Of a DNA stretch of 36,921 nucleotides, positions 1 through 9,700 are shown in pieces. How positions within the stretch are numbered: the first letter of the stretch is position 1; the number at the start of each line of letters is the position of its first letter. Under the pieces are notes generated by a model. It saw only the letters and a list, made by a program, of their open reading frames with translations, did no database searches and was not told where the DNA came from. Source of the DNA: an uncultured Chitinophagaceae bacterium (GTDB lineage: Bacteria; Bacteroidota; Bacteroidia; Chitinophagales; Chitinophagaceae). The DNA lies in NCBI GenBank assembly GCA_903884185.1, contig CAISDV010000173.1, positions 1-36,921 of the forward strand, given 5' to 3'. The position numbers were made by a program, and so were the translations under genes.

Positions 1-1914
1 AACCTTCACCTCACTCTTCACCATCTCCCTCACAACCCCCGCAATCGCAGGCGCATCGTACTCACACTCTTTATATAATTCCTTAGGGCTGCCGTGTTCA
101 ACAATACGGTCGGGGATGCCCATCATTTTTATTTCTGCCTGGTAATTGTACTTGCTCATAAACTCCAGTATGGCGCTGCCAAAACCGCCTACAATGGTTC
201 CATCTTCAACAGTTACGATCTTATTGTACTTGCTGAAGGCCTCGTGCAGCAATTCTTCATCCAATGGTTTTACAAAACGGATATCGTAATGCGCAGGATT
301 AATGCCTTCGGTTCGTAGTTCACGGATAGCTGCCTGTGCAAAATTTCCGGGGTGACCAAAAGAAAGTATCGCCACTTCTTCTCCATCTTTTAATTTTCTT
401 CCCTTGCCAATTTGTATTTCTTCAAATGGTGTTTTCCATTCAGGGTTTACTGCTTCACCGCGCGGGTAGCGGATCACAAATGGTTGTTTGGTAGAATCCA
501 GTTGCGCAGTGTACATGAGGTTGCGCAATTCTTTTTCATTCATCGGCGCACTGATCACCATATTAGGAATGCACCTGAAATAAGCAATATCATAACAACC
601 GTGGTGGGTTGGGCCATCTTCTCCCACCAGTCCGGCCCTGTCGAGACAGAAGATCACCGGTAATTTTTGTATCGCCACATCATGCACCACCTGATCGTAG
701 GCGCGTTGCATAAAAGAAGAATAAATATTACAGAACACTTTCATGCCCTGCGTGGCAAGCCCGGCACTTAATGTAACCGCGTGCTGTTCGCAAATGCCCA
801 CATCAAATGCACGGTCAGGCATTTTATCCATCATCAGTTTTAATGATGATCCGCTTGGCATGGCAGGTGTTACGCCCATGATGGCGCTGTTCATTTCTGC
901 GAGTTCAATAATGGTATGCCCAAATACATCCTGGTATTTTGGCGCTTGTGGTGCATCAAATTTTTTCTTGTATATCTCGCCGCTCACTTTATCAAACAAT
1001 CCCGGCGCATGCCATTTGGTCTGGTCTTTTTCTGCAAGCGAATATCCTTTTCCTTTTACAGTAACAATATGTAATAATTTAGGTCCGGGAATATCTTTCA
1101 GGTCCTTCAAAGTATCTACCAGCTTGGTAATATTGTGCCCGTCTATCGGTCCAAAATAACGCAACTTCAATGCTTCAAATAAATTACTGCTCTTGCTCAC
1201 CATCCCTTTCATGCTGGCTTCCATCTTGCTGGCCATTTCGCGGCTGAAGTTTTTTCCTGCGGGAAGTTTGCCGAGCATGTTCCATAATTCATCCCTTACT
1301 TTATTATAAGTAGGCGATGTGCTGATATCAGTTAAATATTCTTTCAGCGCCCCTACATTAGGATCAATGCTCATGCAGTTATCATTCAAAATGATCAGCA
1401 GGTCGCTGTCTGCCACACCCGCATGGTTCATCGCTTCAAAAGCCATTCCTGCGGTCATACTTCCATCACCAATCACTGCAACGCTTTTCCTGTTCTCGCC
1501 TTTGTATTTTGCAGCCATCGCCATTCCTAATGCGGCAGATATGGAAGTGGAAGAATGCCCCACACCGAAAGTATCATATTCACTTTCGCTGCGTTTGGGA
1601 AAACCACTCAGTCCTTTGTATTTTCTATTCGTAATAAAATTATCGCGGCGGCCGGTGAGTATTTTATGTCCGTAAGCCTGGTGGCCTACGTCCCAAACCA
1701 GCTGATCGTAAGGAGTGTTATATATATAATGTAATGCTACCGTGAGTTCCACCACTCCCAGGCTTGCAGCAAAATGCCCGCCATGAACGCTCACCACATC
1801 AATGATATACTGGCGCAGTTCATCACAAACCTGGTGCAATTGCTTGCGGCTTAATTTTTTAAGGTCAGCCGGGCTGTCAATATGTTGTAATAAAGTACCG
1901 GGAGTAATTTCCAT
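1..1914 (-). CDS. dxs: 1-deoxy-D-xylulose-5-phosphate synthase, C-terminus cut by window edge
   Basis: Thiamine-diphosphate enzyme that condenses pyruvate and glyceraldehyde 3-phosphate into DXP, the first step of the MEP isoprenoid pathway (cytosol). Reading the minus strand from the ATG at 1914 gives an unbroken frame of 638 codons to base 1 with no stop, so only the last few residues should be missing (family length about 620-645). Visible motifs are VWDVGHQAYGHKI near residue 75, GFPKRSESEYDTFGVGHSS near 115, the ThDP/Mg motif VIGDGSMTAG with NDN about 25 residues later, FDVGICEQHAV carrying the catalytic Glu, and YPRGEAVNP. The gene is divergent from the histidine kinase across a 170-bp spacer. 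A weak -7-like TACTTTTA lies at 1938-1945 on this strand. Menaquinone genes at the other end of the window need the prenyl precursors made here. Confidence 0.96.
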   Translation of the reverse strand, partial: MEITPGTLLQHIDSPADLKKLSRKQLHQVCDELRQYIIDVVSVHGGHFAASLGVVELTVALHYIYNTPYDQLVWDVGHQAYGHKILTGRRDNFITNRKYKGLSGFPKRSESEYDTFGVGHSSTSISAALGMAMAAKYKGENRKSVAVIGDGSMTAGMAFEAMNHAGVADSDLLIILNDNCMSIDPNVGALKEYLTDISTSPTYNKVRDELWNMLGKLPAGKNFSREMASKMEASMKGMVSKSSNLFEALKLRYFGPIDGHNITKLVDTLKDLKDIPGPKLLHIVTVKGKGYSLAEKDQTKWHAPGLFDKVSGEIYKKKFDAPQAPKYQDVFGHTIIELAEMNSAIMGVTPAMPSGSSLKLMMDKMPDRAFDVGICEQHAVTLSAGLATQGMKVFCNIYSSFMQRAYDQVVHDVAIQKLPVIFCLDRAGLVGEDGPTHHGCYDIAYFRCIPNMVISAPMNEKELRNLMYTAQLDSTKQPFVIRYPRGEAVNPEWKTPFEEIQIGKGRKLKDGEEVAILSFGHPGNFAQAAIRELRTEGINPAHYDIRFVKPLDEELLHEAFSKYNKIVTVEDGTIVGGFGSAILEFMSKYNYQAEIKMMGIPDRIVEHGSPKELYKECEYDAPAIAGVVREMVKSEVKV

Positions 1915-2050
1915 TCAGGTGCACATTTATTATAATGTAAAAGTAAGCTTTTGCTCCGTGAACCCCGCCCATCCACCGAAATTGGGCTTATTTTAGCCTT
2001 TACCACACCTAACAGCATGTCTTATTTGCCTTTAATCAAAATATATGCCG

Positions 2051-2078
2051 TTTGCAGCCCCGGCAGTTTTTATATTTG
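2051..2078 (+). promoter_or_regulatory. Bacteroidota-type promoter of the LytS-like kinase
   Basis: A perfect -7 box TATATTTG (pattern TAnnTTTG) occupies 2071-2078, with TTTG at 2051-2054 as a possible -33 element; the 16-nt spacer is shorter than the usual 19-21. The ATG at 2085 starts only 6 nt after the -7 box, so transcription would begin at or next to the start codon. This also argues against the upstream TTG at 2052 as start. Confidence 0.5.
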
Positions 2079-2084
2079 CTTTGC

Positions 2085-3140
2085 ATGAGAAGGAATGTAT
2101 CCGCATATTGGTGGTGCCAGGTGAGTGGCTGGTTGTTCTATGGATTGACCATGTTATTCTTTTCGTTTCTGTTTGACCAGAAACTGAACAATGATTTTTA
2201 TGCCCGCCTGGGTATTTACATTTTCTCCGGCTTCCTCTTCACACATGTTTTACGCGAATTATTTATTGCATTAAAGATCCAGCCTCCTATCGAAAAAAAG
2301 AAATGGTGGTTGCTTGTGGCAGTGGTGCTCTCTATCTGCGTGTTGTATAGTTTGGTAAATAGCGTGATCGTTGAATGGCTGAAGTTGTATAATAATCCCG
2401 CCAACAAATATTCGTTAGAGAAAAGGGCATTGTATAATTTTTTGGGCGATAGCCCGATCATGTTCATATGGGTCTCCATTTATTTTGTCTGGCATTATGT
2501 GCAGGTGAGCCGCAAATCTGAATTTGATAAAGTAAGATTGGAAAGCCTGGTGAAAGAACTGGAATTGAAGACCATCAAATCGCATATCAATCCACATTTT
2601 ATTTTTAATGCATTGAACAGCATCCGCGCACTGGTAGATGAAAATCCGGGCCGTGCACGAACTGCTATCACCGAACTGAGTAATATTTTACGCAGCAGTA
2701 TGCAAGCCGACAAAGTGGAGATGGCGCCATTTGAAAGGGAGTTGAATATTGTAAAGGATTACCTGGCATTGGAATATATCCGTTTCGAGGAACGCCTGAA
2801 AGTGGAATATGATATTGATGAAGACACCCTCGATCAGCCCGTGCCGCCAATGATGCTGCAGACATTGGTAGAGAACGCTATCAAACATGGCATCAGCAAA
2901 AAAGTGGATGGCGGGTTAATACGCATCATCTCGCGGTTTCATGACGACTGCCATGAACTGCTGGTTCAGAATACAGGCAAGCTGAGTGATAATGCCAACC
3001 CCGATGGTTTTGGTATTGTGAGTACGCAAAACAGGTTGAACCTGTTGTACGGCATTCATGCATCCTTTAACCTGAGAGAACTGAGTAATGGAATGGTAGA
3101 AGCCAAAGTATCTATCCCGCTTCACTTTCATCTTGGATAA
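2085..3140 (+). CDS. LytS/YehU-type sensor histidine kinase
   Basis: Membrane histidine kinase, 351 residues from the ATG at 2085. Four hydrophobic segments lie in the first 140 residues (about 11-31, 44-61, 74-98, 124-141), followed by a short coiled region and the His_kinase (PF06580) signature SHINPHFIFNALNSIR, with the likely phospho-His at residue 171. The C-terminal ATPase domain has the N box LQTLVENAIKHGI and a GFGI glycine box. No periplasmic sensor domain is visible, so the signal is probably sensed in or near the membrane. The response regulator follows after 34 nt, making a two-gene operon. An in-frame TTG at 2052 would add 11 residues, but it lies upstream of the predicted transcription start. 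The stimulus is unknown. Confidence 0.9.
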   Translation: MRRNVSAYWWCQVSGWLFYGLTMLFFSFLFDQKLNNDFYARLGIYIFSGFLFTHVLRELFIALKIQPPIEKKKWWLLVAVVLSICVLYSLVNSVIVEWLKLYNNPANKYSLEKRALYNFLGDSPIMFIWVSIYFVWHYVQVSRKSEFDKVRLESLVKELELKTIKSHINPHFIFNALNSIRALVDENPGRARTAITELSNILRSSMQADKVEMAPFERELNIVKDYLALEYIRFEERLKVEYDIDEDTLDQPVPPMMLQTLVENAIKHGISKKVDGGLIRIISRFHDDCHELLVQNTGKLSDNANPDGFGIVSTQNRLNLLYGIHASFNLRELSNGMVEAKVSIPLHFHLG

Positions 3141-3174
3141 AGTATTAAATTGCACATCATAAACAGGAATTACT

Positions 3175-3909
3175 ATGGCTATCAAGACCATCATCATTGA
3201 TGATGAGCGTTTGGCTCGTAATGAATTGAAAAAACTTTTGCAGGACCATCCCGATATTGAAGTGATAGAGGAAGCGGCGAATGCAGATGAGGGTATTGAA
3301 AAGATCGAACACTTTAATCCCGAACTGATCTTCCTTGATATACAAATGCCCGGTAAGACAGGCTTCGACCTGCTGGCCGAAGTGGAGAAAGTTCCCAAAG
3401 TAATTTTCACTACCGCTTATGACGAATATGCTATCAAGGCTTTTGAAGTAAATGCACTGGATTATTTGCTGAAGCCGATTGAGCCAAAACGTTTGGCCGA
3501 TGCCATCCATAAATTGCAGGATGAACTCTTCAAAGAAAAGATCGGTATGGGTGGTGTATTCAACCGTGGCCCGCTGACAGAGATCGACCAGGTATTTGTA
3601 AAAGATGGGGAGCGTTGCTGGTTTGTGAAACTGGGTGAGATCCGTTTATTTGAAAGCGTGGGCAATTATGCGAAAGTATTCTTCGGCACCAATAAACCAC
3701 TCATCTTAAAATCGCTCAATGCACTCGAAGAACGATTAGATGAAAGAATGTTCTTCCGCGCCAACAGGAAGCACATCATCAATCTTCGCTGGATAGAAAA
3801 AATAGAACCTTACTTTAATGGCGGCTTACTGGTTGACCTGAAAGGCGGCGAAAAAATAGAAGTCAGCCGCAGGCAAACAGTGAAGTTCAAGGAAATGATG
3901 AGTTTATAA
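3175..3909 (+). CDS. LytTR-family response regulator
   Basis: Two-domain DNA-binding response regulator, 244 residues. The receiver domain (about 1-120) shows the acidic pair D9/D10, the phospho-acceptor D55 in LIFLDIQMPG, the TTAYDEYA switch region and the DYLLKP lysine. The C-terminal LytTR domain (about 140-243) has the family pattern FVKDGERCWFVKLGEI, SVGNYAKVFF and FFRANRKHIINLRWIEKI. It is the cognate partner of the kinase just upstream. LytTR regulators generally bind two roughly 9-bp direct repeats spaced about 21-22 bp centre to centre. A 21-bp-period array of that kind lies upstream of the adhesin at 17201-17263; a link between the two is inference. Confidence 0.93.
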   Translation: MAIKTIIIDDERLARNELKKLLQDHPDIEVIEEAANADEGIEKIEHFNPELIFLDIQMPGKTGFDLLAEVEKVPKVIFTTAYDEYAIKAFEVNALDYLLKPIEPKRLADAIHKLQDELFKEKIGMGGVFNRGPLTEIDQVFVKDGERCWFVKLGEIRLFESVGNYAKVFFGTNKPLILKSLNALEERLDERMFFRANRKHIINLRWIEKIEPYFNGGLLVDLKGGEKIEVSRRQTVKFKEMMSL

Positions 3910-3928
3910 AATCACACAAAATAAAAGG

Positions 3929-5236
3929 ATGAAAAAAATTATCGCATTCGCGCTGTTATCAGCCATCGCCTCGTTTTCTTTTGCACAGGATAAAAAAATG
4001 GATAAGATCGTCAATGCCAAAGAAGTGGAGCGTATTGAAAAAGTTTTATCCAGTGATGACATGAAAGGCCGCGCCACATTCTCTCCTGATATTGACAGGG
4101 CCGCAGACTTTATAGCTTCCGAGTTCAAAAAGACCGGGTTGAAAACATGGAATAACAGCGGCAGCTACCTGCAGGTATTTGCCATGGCAACCGGAACCGT
4201 TGTAAGCGAAAATATTATGATTGATGGTGTGAAAGCAGAATCCAATAAGGCTGTTGCTATTACTTTACTTCCCGAATTGAACATCAATGAGAAATCAGGT
4301 TTTGAAAAAGTATATATCGCAAAGGGCGCCAACCTCAATACTGAAGCCCGCAAATACACCACCGGCAATAAAAATTACCTGGTGATAGTTGATACAAGTT
4401 TCAGCAAGGCATTCGCAGGACTAGCCGGTATGAAATCACGCCAGCGTTTCAAAAGCGATAAAAGCGTTCTTTTTGTTTTGGCAACAACAGACCCCAAGAC
4501 CTGGTCTGTTACCGGCAAGTATGATATCAAAGAACAAAAGCTCCAGAATGTGGTTGGCATGCTGCCGGGCAAAAGCAGGAAAAATGAATACGTGATATTT
4601 TCGGGCCACTACGATCACCTGGGCGTGAGGGCTAAAGACAGGCAGGGAAATATTCTTCCAGATTCTATTTATAATGGCGCCAATGATGATGCAGCAGGCA
4701 CCACTTCCATGATGATACTCGCAGAATATTTCAAGGCACTTAAGAACAATGAAAGGACGATCATCTTTGTTGCTTTCACAGCAGAAGAAGTGGGTGGCTT
4801 TGGATCTCAATATTTTTCAAGGCAATTTGATCCTGCACAGGTAATGGCTATGTTTAATCTTGAAATGACCGGAACAGAAAGCAAATGGGGAAGGAACTCC
4901 GCTTATATCACCGGCTACGAAAGAACGGATATGGGAAAGATTCTTCAAGGCAATTTGGAGGGAACAGGTTTTACTTTTTATCCGGATCCATATACCACGC
5001 AAAATCTTTTTTACAGGTCTGATAATGCAACCCTTGCAAGACTGGGCGTTCCGGCACATACGATCTCTACTTCCAAGATGGACAATGAACCCAATTATCA
5101 CAAACCAAGTGATGAGATAGGAACACTTGACATGGAGAATATGGCCATGATCATTAAAGCTGTGGCTTTAAGTTCAAGGGGAATTATCAGTGGAAAGGAA
5201 ACTCCTTCAAGAGTTGATACGAGTACTTTACGATAG
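3929..5236 (+). CDS. Exported M28-family zinc metallopeptidase
   Basis: Probable secreted or periplasmic aminopeptidase, 435 residues. Residues 1-19 form a signal peptide (MKKIIAFALLSAIASFSFA, cleavage before Q20). The M28 catalytic core begins near 220 with SGHYDHLG (His227 and Asp229), then NDDAAG (bridging Asp near 253), TAEEVGG (catalytic Glu286 and metal Glu287) and a late NYHKPSD that supplies another metal His. The stretch from about 30 to 215 resembles the N-terminal region with a PA-like insert common in Bacteroidota M28 proteins. It lies 19 nt after the LytTR regulator and could be cotranscribed with it. Substrate specificity cannot be told from sequence. Confidence 0.92.
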   Translation: MKKIIAFALLSAIASFSFAQDKKMDKIVNAKEVERIEKVLSSDDMKGRATFSPDIDRAADFIASEFKKTGLKTWNNSGSYLQVFAMATGTVVSENIMIDGVKAESNKAVAITLLPELNINEKSGFEKVYIAKGANLNTEARKYTTGNKNYLVIVDTSFSKAFAGLAGMKSRQRFKSDKSVLFVLATTDPKTWSVTGKYDIKEQKLQNVVGMLPGKSRKNEYVIFSGHYDHLGVRAKDRQGNILPDSIYNGANDDAAGTTSMMILAEYFKALKNNERTIIFVAFTAEEVGGFGSQYFSRQFDPAQVMAMFNLEMTGTESKWGRNSAYITGYERTDMGKILQGNLEGTGFTFYPDPYTTQNLFYRSDNATLARLGVPAHTISTSKMDNEPNYHKPSDEIGTLDMENMAMIIKAVALSSRGIISGKETPSRVDTSTLR

Positions 5237-5237
5237 T

Positions 5238-5390
5238 TTTTTCACCGGGGAGTCGCCGAGACGGAGAGAAACGCCCGTCCGAATGGCATAGCCGGGCGGA
5301 GGGAGAAAATTATTATTTAATTCGTGTTTCGTAGTAAGATATTAACCTTAACTCTGCGCCACTCCCCGCCTCCCTGTCTCTCCGGTGAAA
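5238..5390. repeat. Composite intergenic inverted repeat between convergent genes
   Basis: The element is bounded by TTTCACCGG at 5240-5248 and CCGGTGAAA at 5382-5390. The left arm is purine-rich (GGAGTCGCCGAGACGGAGAG) and the right arm is pyrimidine-rich, roughly its complement. Inside lies a 26-nt core (5274-5299, starting CCCGTCCGAATGGC and ending AGCCGGGCGG) that recurs, reversed, at 32265-32290. It fills the gap between the convergent M28 peptidase and GGGP synthase genes, where a bidirectional terminator is expected, though it has no classic U tract. Confidence 0.7.
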
Positions 5391-5391
5391 C

Positions 5392-6147
5392 TTACGCAAA
5401 TACCGGAACACTATGCACCGCATCGCTGATCTCTTTGATCAGTGACGGGTCTTTTTCAATGGCATTTCCTACAACAATAATATCAGCACCTGCTTTACAG
5501 TTGAGGTATGCTTTTTCGGGGTGAGCGATACCGCCGCCTACAATTAAGGGAACCGCAATATTGGTGGCAACTTTTTCTATCATGGTTTCTGTGGCAGGCC
5601 TCTTGGCTCCGCTGCCGGCATCCATATAAATTAATTTCATTCCCAGCATCTCTCCTGCCATAGCGGTGCACATGGCGATATCATTTTTATCTGCAGGAAT
5701 AGGCGTGGCATTAGAAATATAAGAAACGGTGGTTGGCGCTCCGCCATCAATTACCATATAACCGGTAGGCATGATCTCGAGCCCACTCATCTTTACAAAT
5801 GGCGCACTCATTACATGCTGCCCGATCAATAGCTCAGGGTTACGGCCAGAGATCAATGAAAGATATAATAAAGCATCTGCGTAACGGCTCACCTGCGAAG
5901 GCGCCCCGGGGAACAGGATGACGGGAATATCGCTCGACCTTTTTATCTGTTTGATGCATTCATCCAGGTGGTTGGAAATGACCAGGCTACCCCCCACAAA
6001 AAAATAGTCCACTTTGGCATCGGCTGCCAATTCTACCAGTTGGTCAATAGCCGCATTGTCCACTTTGTCGGGATCGATCAGTACAGTAAATGATCTTTTG
6101 CCCGCTTTTTTCCGTTCTACAAATTGATCATACAAAGTTTGCTTCAT
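5392..6147 (-). CDS. Geranylgeranylglyceryl phosphate synthase family protein (PcrB/GGGPS)
   Basis: TIM-barrel prenyltransferase, 251 residues, expected to join a polyprenyl diphosphate to sn-glycerol-1-phosphate by an ether bond. Visible motifs are TVLIDPDKV near residue 20 (Mg/substrate Asp), the FVGGS strand, the YMDAGSGAKRP stretch near 180, and the phosphate-binding LIVGGGI near 205 with IIVVGNAIEKD near 228. The length and the PTGYMVIDGGAPTTVSYIS stretch fit the group II enzymes known from Bacteroidota and some archaea better than the shorter PcrB heptaprenyl enzymes of Firmicutes. It is a single gene on the minus strand, with no other archaeal-type lipid gene in the window. Its product chain length and in vivo role in bacteria are uncertain. 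Confidence 0.9.
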   Translation of the reverse strand: MKQTLYDQFVERKKAGKRSFTVLIDPDKVDNAAIDQLVELAADAKVDYFFVGGSLVISNHLDECIKQIKRSSDIPVILFPGAPSQVSRYADALLYLSLISGRNPELLIGQHVMSAPFVKMSGLEIMPTGYMVIDGGAPTTVSYISNATPIPADKNDIAMCTAMAGEMLGMKLIYMDAGSGAKRPATETMIEKVATNIAVPLIVGGGIAHPEKAYLNCKAGADIIVVGNAIEKDPSLIKEISDAVHSVPVFA

Positions 6148-6255
6148 GTAATAATTGATAAGTGGCTATTGTAAAAATGCAAAAAAAATCTTTGATTGAT
6201 GTGTTTATTTTTAAATCTACCCTATTGAACGTAAATCCCTTTGAATGATACAGCA

Positions 6256-6269
6256 GCCTGTTAACAGGC
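6256..6269. repeat. 14-bp perfect palindrome
   Basis: GCCTGTTAACAGGC reads the same on both strands. It sits 109 bp upstream of the GGGPS start and 434 bp upstream of nrdJ, in otherwise AT-rich DNA, and has the size and symmetry of an operator for a dimeric regulator. No family could be assigned. Confidence 0.5.
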
Positions 6270-6509
6270 GTTTCAGCCATCAGGATATTTTCTGCTACCA
6301 AGAATCATTCCGTTTTTACAGGTTGATACGTTTTCTGAGATGTTTTTTAGCCTTCAAAAAAATACCCGGCAACATTATTTCTTCGTTACTATTTCAGGCG
6401 AAAAGAATAATTCATTTTAATTCTGATTTCCGCATAATATCTGCCCAGGTTTACCGTTTCTCATAATAATCAATTTAACCCATTTATGGCAATTAAATTT
6501 TTAAGAATC

Positions 6510-6585
6510 TTGTCTACAGGTGTGGACATTGCAGCAAATTCAATGGGGGGTTGGTGTGTGAAGAAATCCACATGTATTTTCCACA
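6510..6585. promoter_or_regulatory. Cluster of four DnaA-box-like words upstream of nrdJ
   Basis: Compared with TTATCCACA: TTGTCTACA at 6510-6518 (7/9), ATGTCCACA on the minus strand at 6521-6529 (7/9), AAATCCACA at 6564-6572 (7/9) and TTTTCCACA at 6577-6585 (8/9). All lie within 76 bp, just upstream of the predicted nrdJ promoter. DnaA is known to bind upstream of nrdAB in Escherichia coli; extension to this gene is inference. Confidence 0.3.
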
Positions 6586-6605
6586 GCTTGTTAATATTTA
6601 CGGCC

Positions 6606-6635
6606 TTGAATTTTAGTTACGACAGGATATTTTCG
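6606..6635 (+). promoter_or_regulatory. Predicted nrdJ promoter
   Basis: TTG at 6606-6608, a 19-nt spacer, and TATTTTCG at 6628-6635 (one mismatch to TAnnTTTG). Transcription would start near 6642, leaving a leader of about 60 nt before the ATG at 6704, too short for a cobalamin riboswitch. Confidence 0.4.
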
Positions 6636-6703
6636 TCAACCGCTTAAAGATTTTTTTTGACCGGGAAAAGAACCTAACTCATCCATTATAAATTCTCTGT
6701 TCC

Positions 6704-9700
6704 ATGGCTACCCCAAAATCTAACAAAGGCTTGCAGTTCAGCCGCCAATTTACCAGCGAGGGCTCCAGCCCTTTCGACATGTTTGAATACGATTACCGCA
6801 CCAGTGTTATCAAGAACCCAACCGGTGAAGTGGTTTTCGAAATGAACAATGTGGAGGTCCCGAAACAATGGAGCCAGATAGCCACGGATATACTTGCCCA
6901 AAAGTATTTCCGCAAAGCAGGTGTTCCGCAAACTGACGCCCGCCTGAATGACGGAGTCGGGCAGGGTTCACTCGGCCGTGAAACCTCTGCCAAGCAGGTA
7001 GCACACCGTATGGCCAATTGCTGGAAGGTATGGGGAGAGCGTTATGATTATTTTGCCTCTGCAAAAGATGCACAGATATTTTATGAGGAACTGGTGTACA
7101 GCATCCTTAACCAGGCATGCGTTCCCAATTCACCACAATGGTTCAATACCGGCCTGCACGAAAGCTATGGCATTACAGGAAAGCCACAGGGGCATTATTA
7201 TGTTGACCCTGCCGACAGCAAACTGAAAAAATCACAGAATGCATACGAACGCCCGCAGCCACACGCCTGTTTTATCTTAAGTGTAAAAGATGACCTGGTA
7301 AATGATGGCGGCATCATGGACCTCTGGGTGCGTGAAGCAAGGATATTTAAATATGGCTCGGGAGTAGGAACAAATTTCTCACAGATACGTGGTGGTGGGG
7401 AAAGATTAAGCGGCGGCGGAACATCCAGCGGATTGATGAGCTTCCTCAAAATTGGCGATCGTGCAGCTGGCGCTATCAAAAGTGGTGGCACCACACGCCG
7501 TGCAGCCAAGATGGTTTGCCTGGATCTTGATCATCCCGAAGTAATGGAATTCATTAACTGGAAAGTGGAAGAAGAAAAGAAAGTGGGTACATTGATCAAT
7601 GCCGGTTATGATTCTCATTATGAAGGCGAAGCTTACTTAACTGTATCAGGACAAAACTCAAATAACTCTGTTCGTATCCCTAATGAATTCTTTGAAAAAT
7701 TAAAGAACGGTGAAGATTGGGAGTTGAAGGCAAGAACTGATGGCCGTGTGATGAAAAGAATTCCTGCCAGTGAAGTATGGAATAAAATTTCTTATGCCGC
7801 ATGGCGTTGCGCCGATCCGGGAACACAATATGATACTACCATCAATGAATGGCATACTTGTCCGAAGGGTGGCCGCATCAATGCTTCCAATCCATGCAGT
7901 GAGTACATGTTCCTCGATAACACAGCATGCAACCTGGCTTCTGTGAACCTGCGCAAGTTTCATGACGACCAGACAAACATATTTGATGTAAAAGGTTTTG
8001 AATACACTACGCGTTTATGGACAACCGTATTGGAAATATCTGTACTGATGGCACAGTTCCCTTCAAAAGAAGTGGCACAGTTAAGTTATGATTACCGTAC
8101 ACTTGGGCTTGGCTTTGCTAACCTGGGTTCTGTATTGATGGTGAGTGGCATTGCATACGACAGTGAAGAAGCAAGAGGCATTGCAGGCGCTATCACCGCT
8201 ATCATGACCGGGGTTGCTTATAAAACTTCTGCAGAGATGGCTTCGTTCCTGGGAGCATTCGATAGGTATGAAGAAAACAAAGAAGACATGCTCCGCGTAA
8301 TGCGCAACCACCGTGCCGCTGCGTATGATGCTGAAGAAGCATATACCGGCTTACAGATCAAGCCAGTGGGCATCAAAGCAAAATATTGTCCTGATTACCT
8401 GCTCACTGCTGCTACCAAAGCATGGGATGATGCAGTACAGATGGGAGAAAAATATGGCTACCGCAATGCACAGACAACCGTTATCGCACCAACAGGAACA
8501 ATAGGCCTGGTAATGGATTGTGATACGACAGGCGTTGAACCCGACTTTGCATTAGTGAAGTTTAAAAAATTAAGCGGTGGTGGTTATTTCAAGATAATCA
8601 ATCAATCCGTACCACAGGCATTAAGAAATTTAAAATACAGTGAAGCAGAAATTGATGCGATAGAAAAATATGCAGTAGGCTCCGCTTCTTTCGACAATTC
8701 TCCTTTTATCAATTCAGCAACACTCGCAGAAAAAGGATTCACTCCCGAAGAAATTGCCAAGCTCAATAATGCAGCCAAAGCAGCATTCGAGATCGGTTTT
8801 ATATTTAACCGCTTCAGCCTGGGTGATGAATGTTTACAACGTTTAGGCTTTACTGAAGATGAATATGGCGACTGGAATTTCAATATGCTTGAAGCATTAG
8901 GTTTTACCGAAGATGAAATTGATGCAGCCAATGATCATATCTGCGGCACGATGACCATTGAAGGTGCGCCATTGCTGAAAGAAGAACATCTTTCTGTATT
9001 TGATTGTGCTAACAGGTGCGGCAAAAAAGGCGAACGTTTTATTCATGCACATGGCCATATTAAAATGATGGGCGCCTGCCAGCCATTCCTTAGCGGCGCT
9101 ATTTCAAAAACGATCAACCTTCCGCATGAAGCTACGATAGAAGAAATTGAAGAATCATATATGCTAAGCTGGCAATTGGGATTGAAGGCATGTGCCTTGT
9201 ACCGCGATGGTTCTAAAATGTCGCAGCCGCTCAGCAATAAATCAGACAAGAAGAAAAAAGCAGGAGAAGCCGTTGAAGAAGAAGTAACAGAAGTAGTTGC
9301 AGAATCAAACATAGTTGACCTTTCCCTGTTAACTGTTGATGAATTACTGGAAGAAGTGCAGCGCCGCATGACCGCTTCTACAGACACTAAATTCAAACGT
9401 GCTTTATCAAGGATCGTTGAAAAGAAATCACTACCGGCCAAACGCAGGGGCTTTACACAGAAAGCAAAGATCGGCGGACAGGTGATCTTCCTTCGCACAG
9501 GAGAATATCAAGATGGAACTTTAGGAGAATTGTTTATAGACCTCGCAAAAGAGGGTTCTACCCTTCGCAGCCTGATGAACTGTTTTGCTATTTCTATTTC
9601 GGTGGGATTACAATATGGTGTGCCACTCGAAGAGTTTGTAGAGAAATTTGTGTTCACCAAATTTGAACCCGCAGGCATGGTGGATCATCCAAATATCAAG

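Larger units (their letters stand above)
6148..6703. other. Long intergenic region between GGGPS and nrdJ
   Basis: 556 nt separate two divergent genes. I see no convincing gene here: a 73-codon frame at 6245-6466 has no recognisable features. Contents are a 14-bp perfect palindrome (6256-6269), a cluster of DnaA-box-like words (6510-6585) and a promoter (6606-6635). No cobalamin riboswitch B12 box and no palindromic NrdR box were recognised, although nrdJ makes both plausible. Confidence 0.6.

Noticed and set aside
94-1996. Several plus-strand frames at the left end
   Set aside because: They are shadows of dxs, which reads without a stop on the minus strand and has all expected motifs.
6245-6466. 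73-codon plus-strand frame in the GGGPS-nrdJ gap
   Set aside because: No recognisable motif, composition unlike neighbouring genes, and it overlaps the palindrome; treated as non-coding.
6490-6600. Chromosomal replication origin
   Set aside because: The DnaA-like words are imperfect and no dnaA, dnaN, gidA or rpmH gene is nearby.
6148-6703. Cobalamin riboswitch upstream of B12-dependent nrdJ
   Set aside because: No B12-box-like sequence was found and the predicted leader is only about 60 nt.
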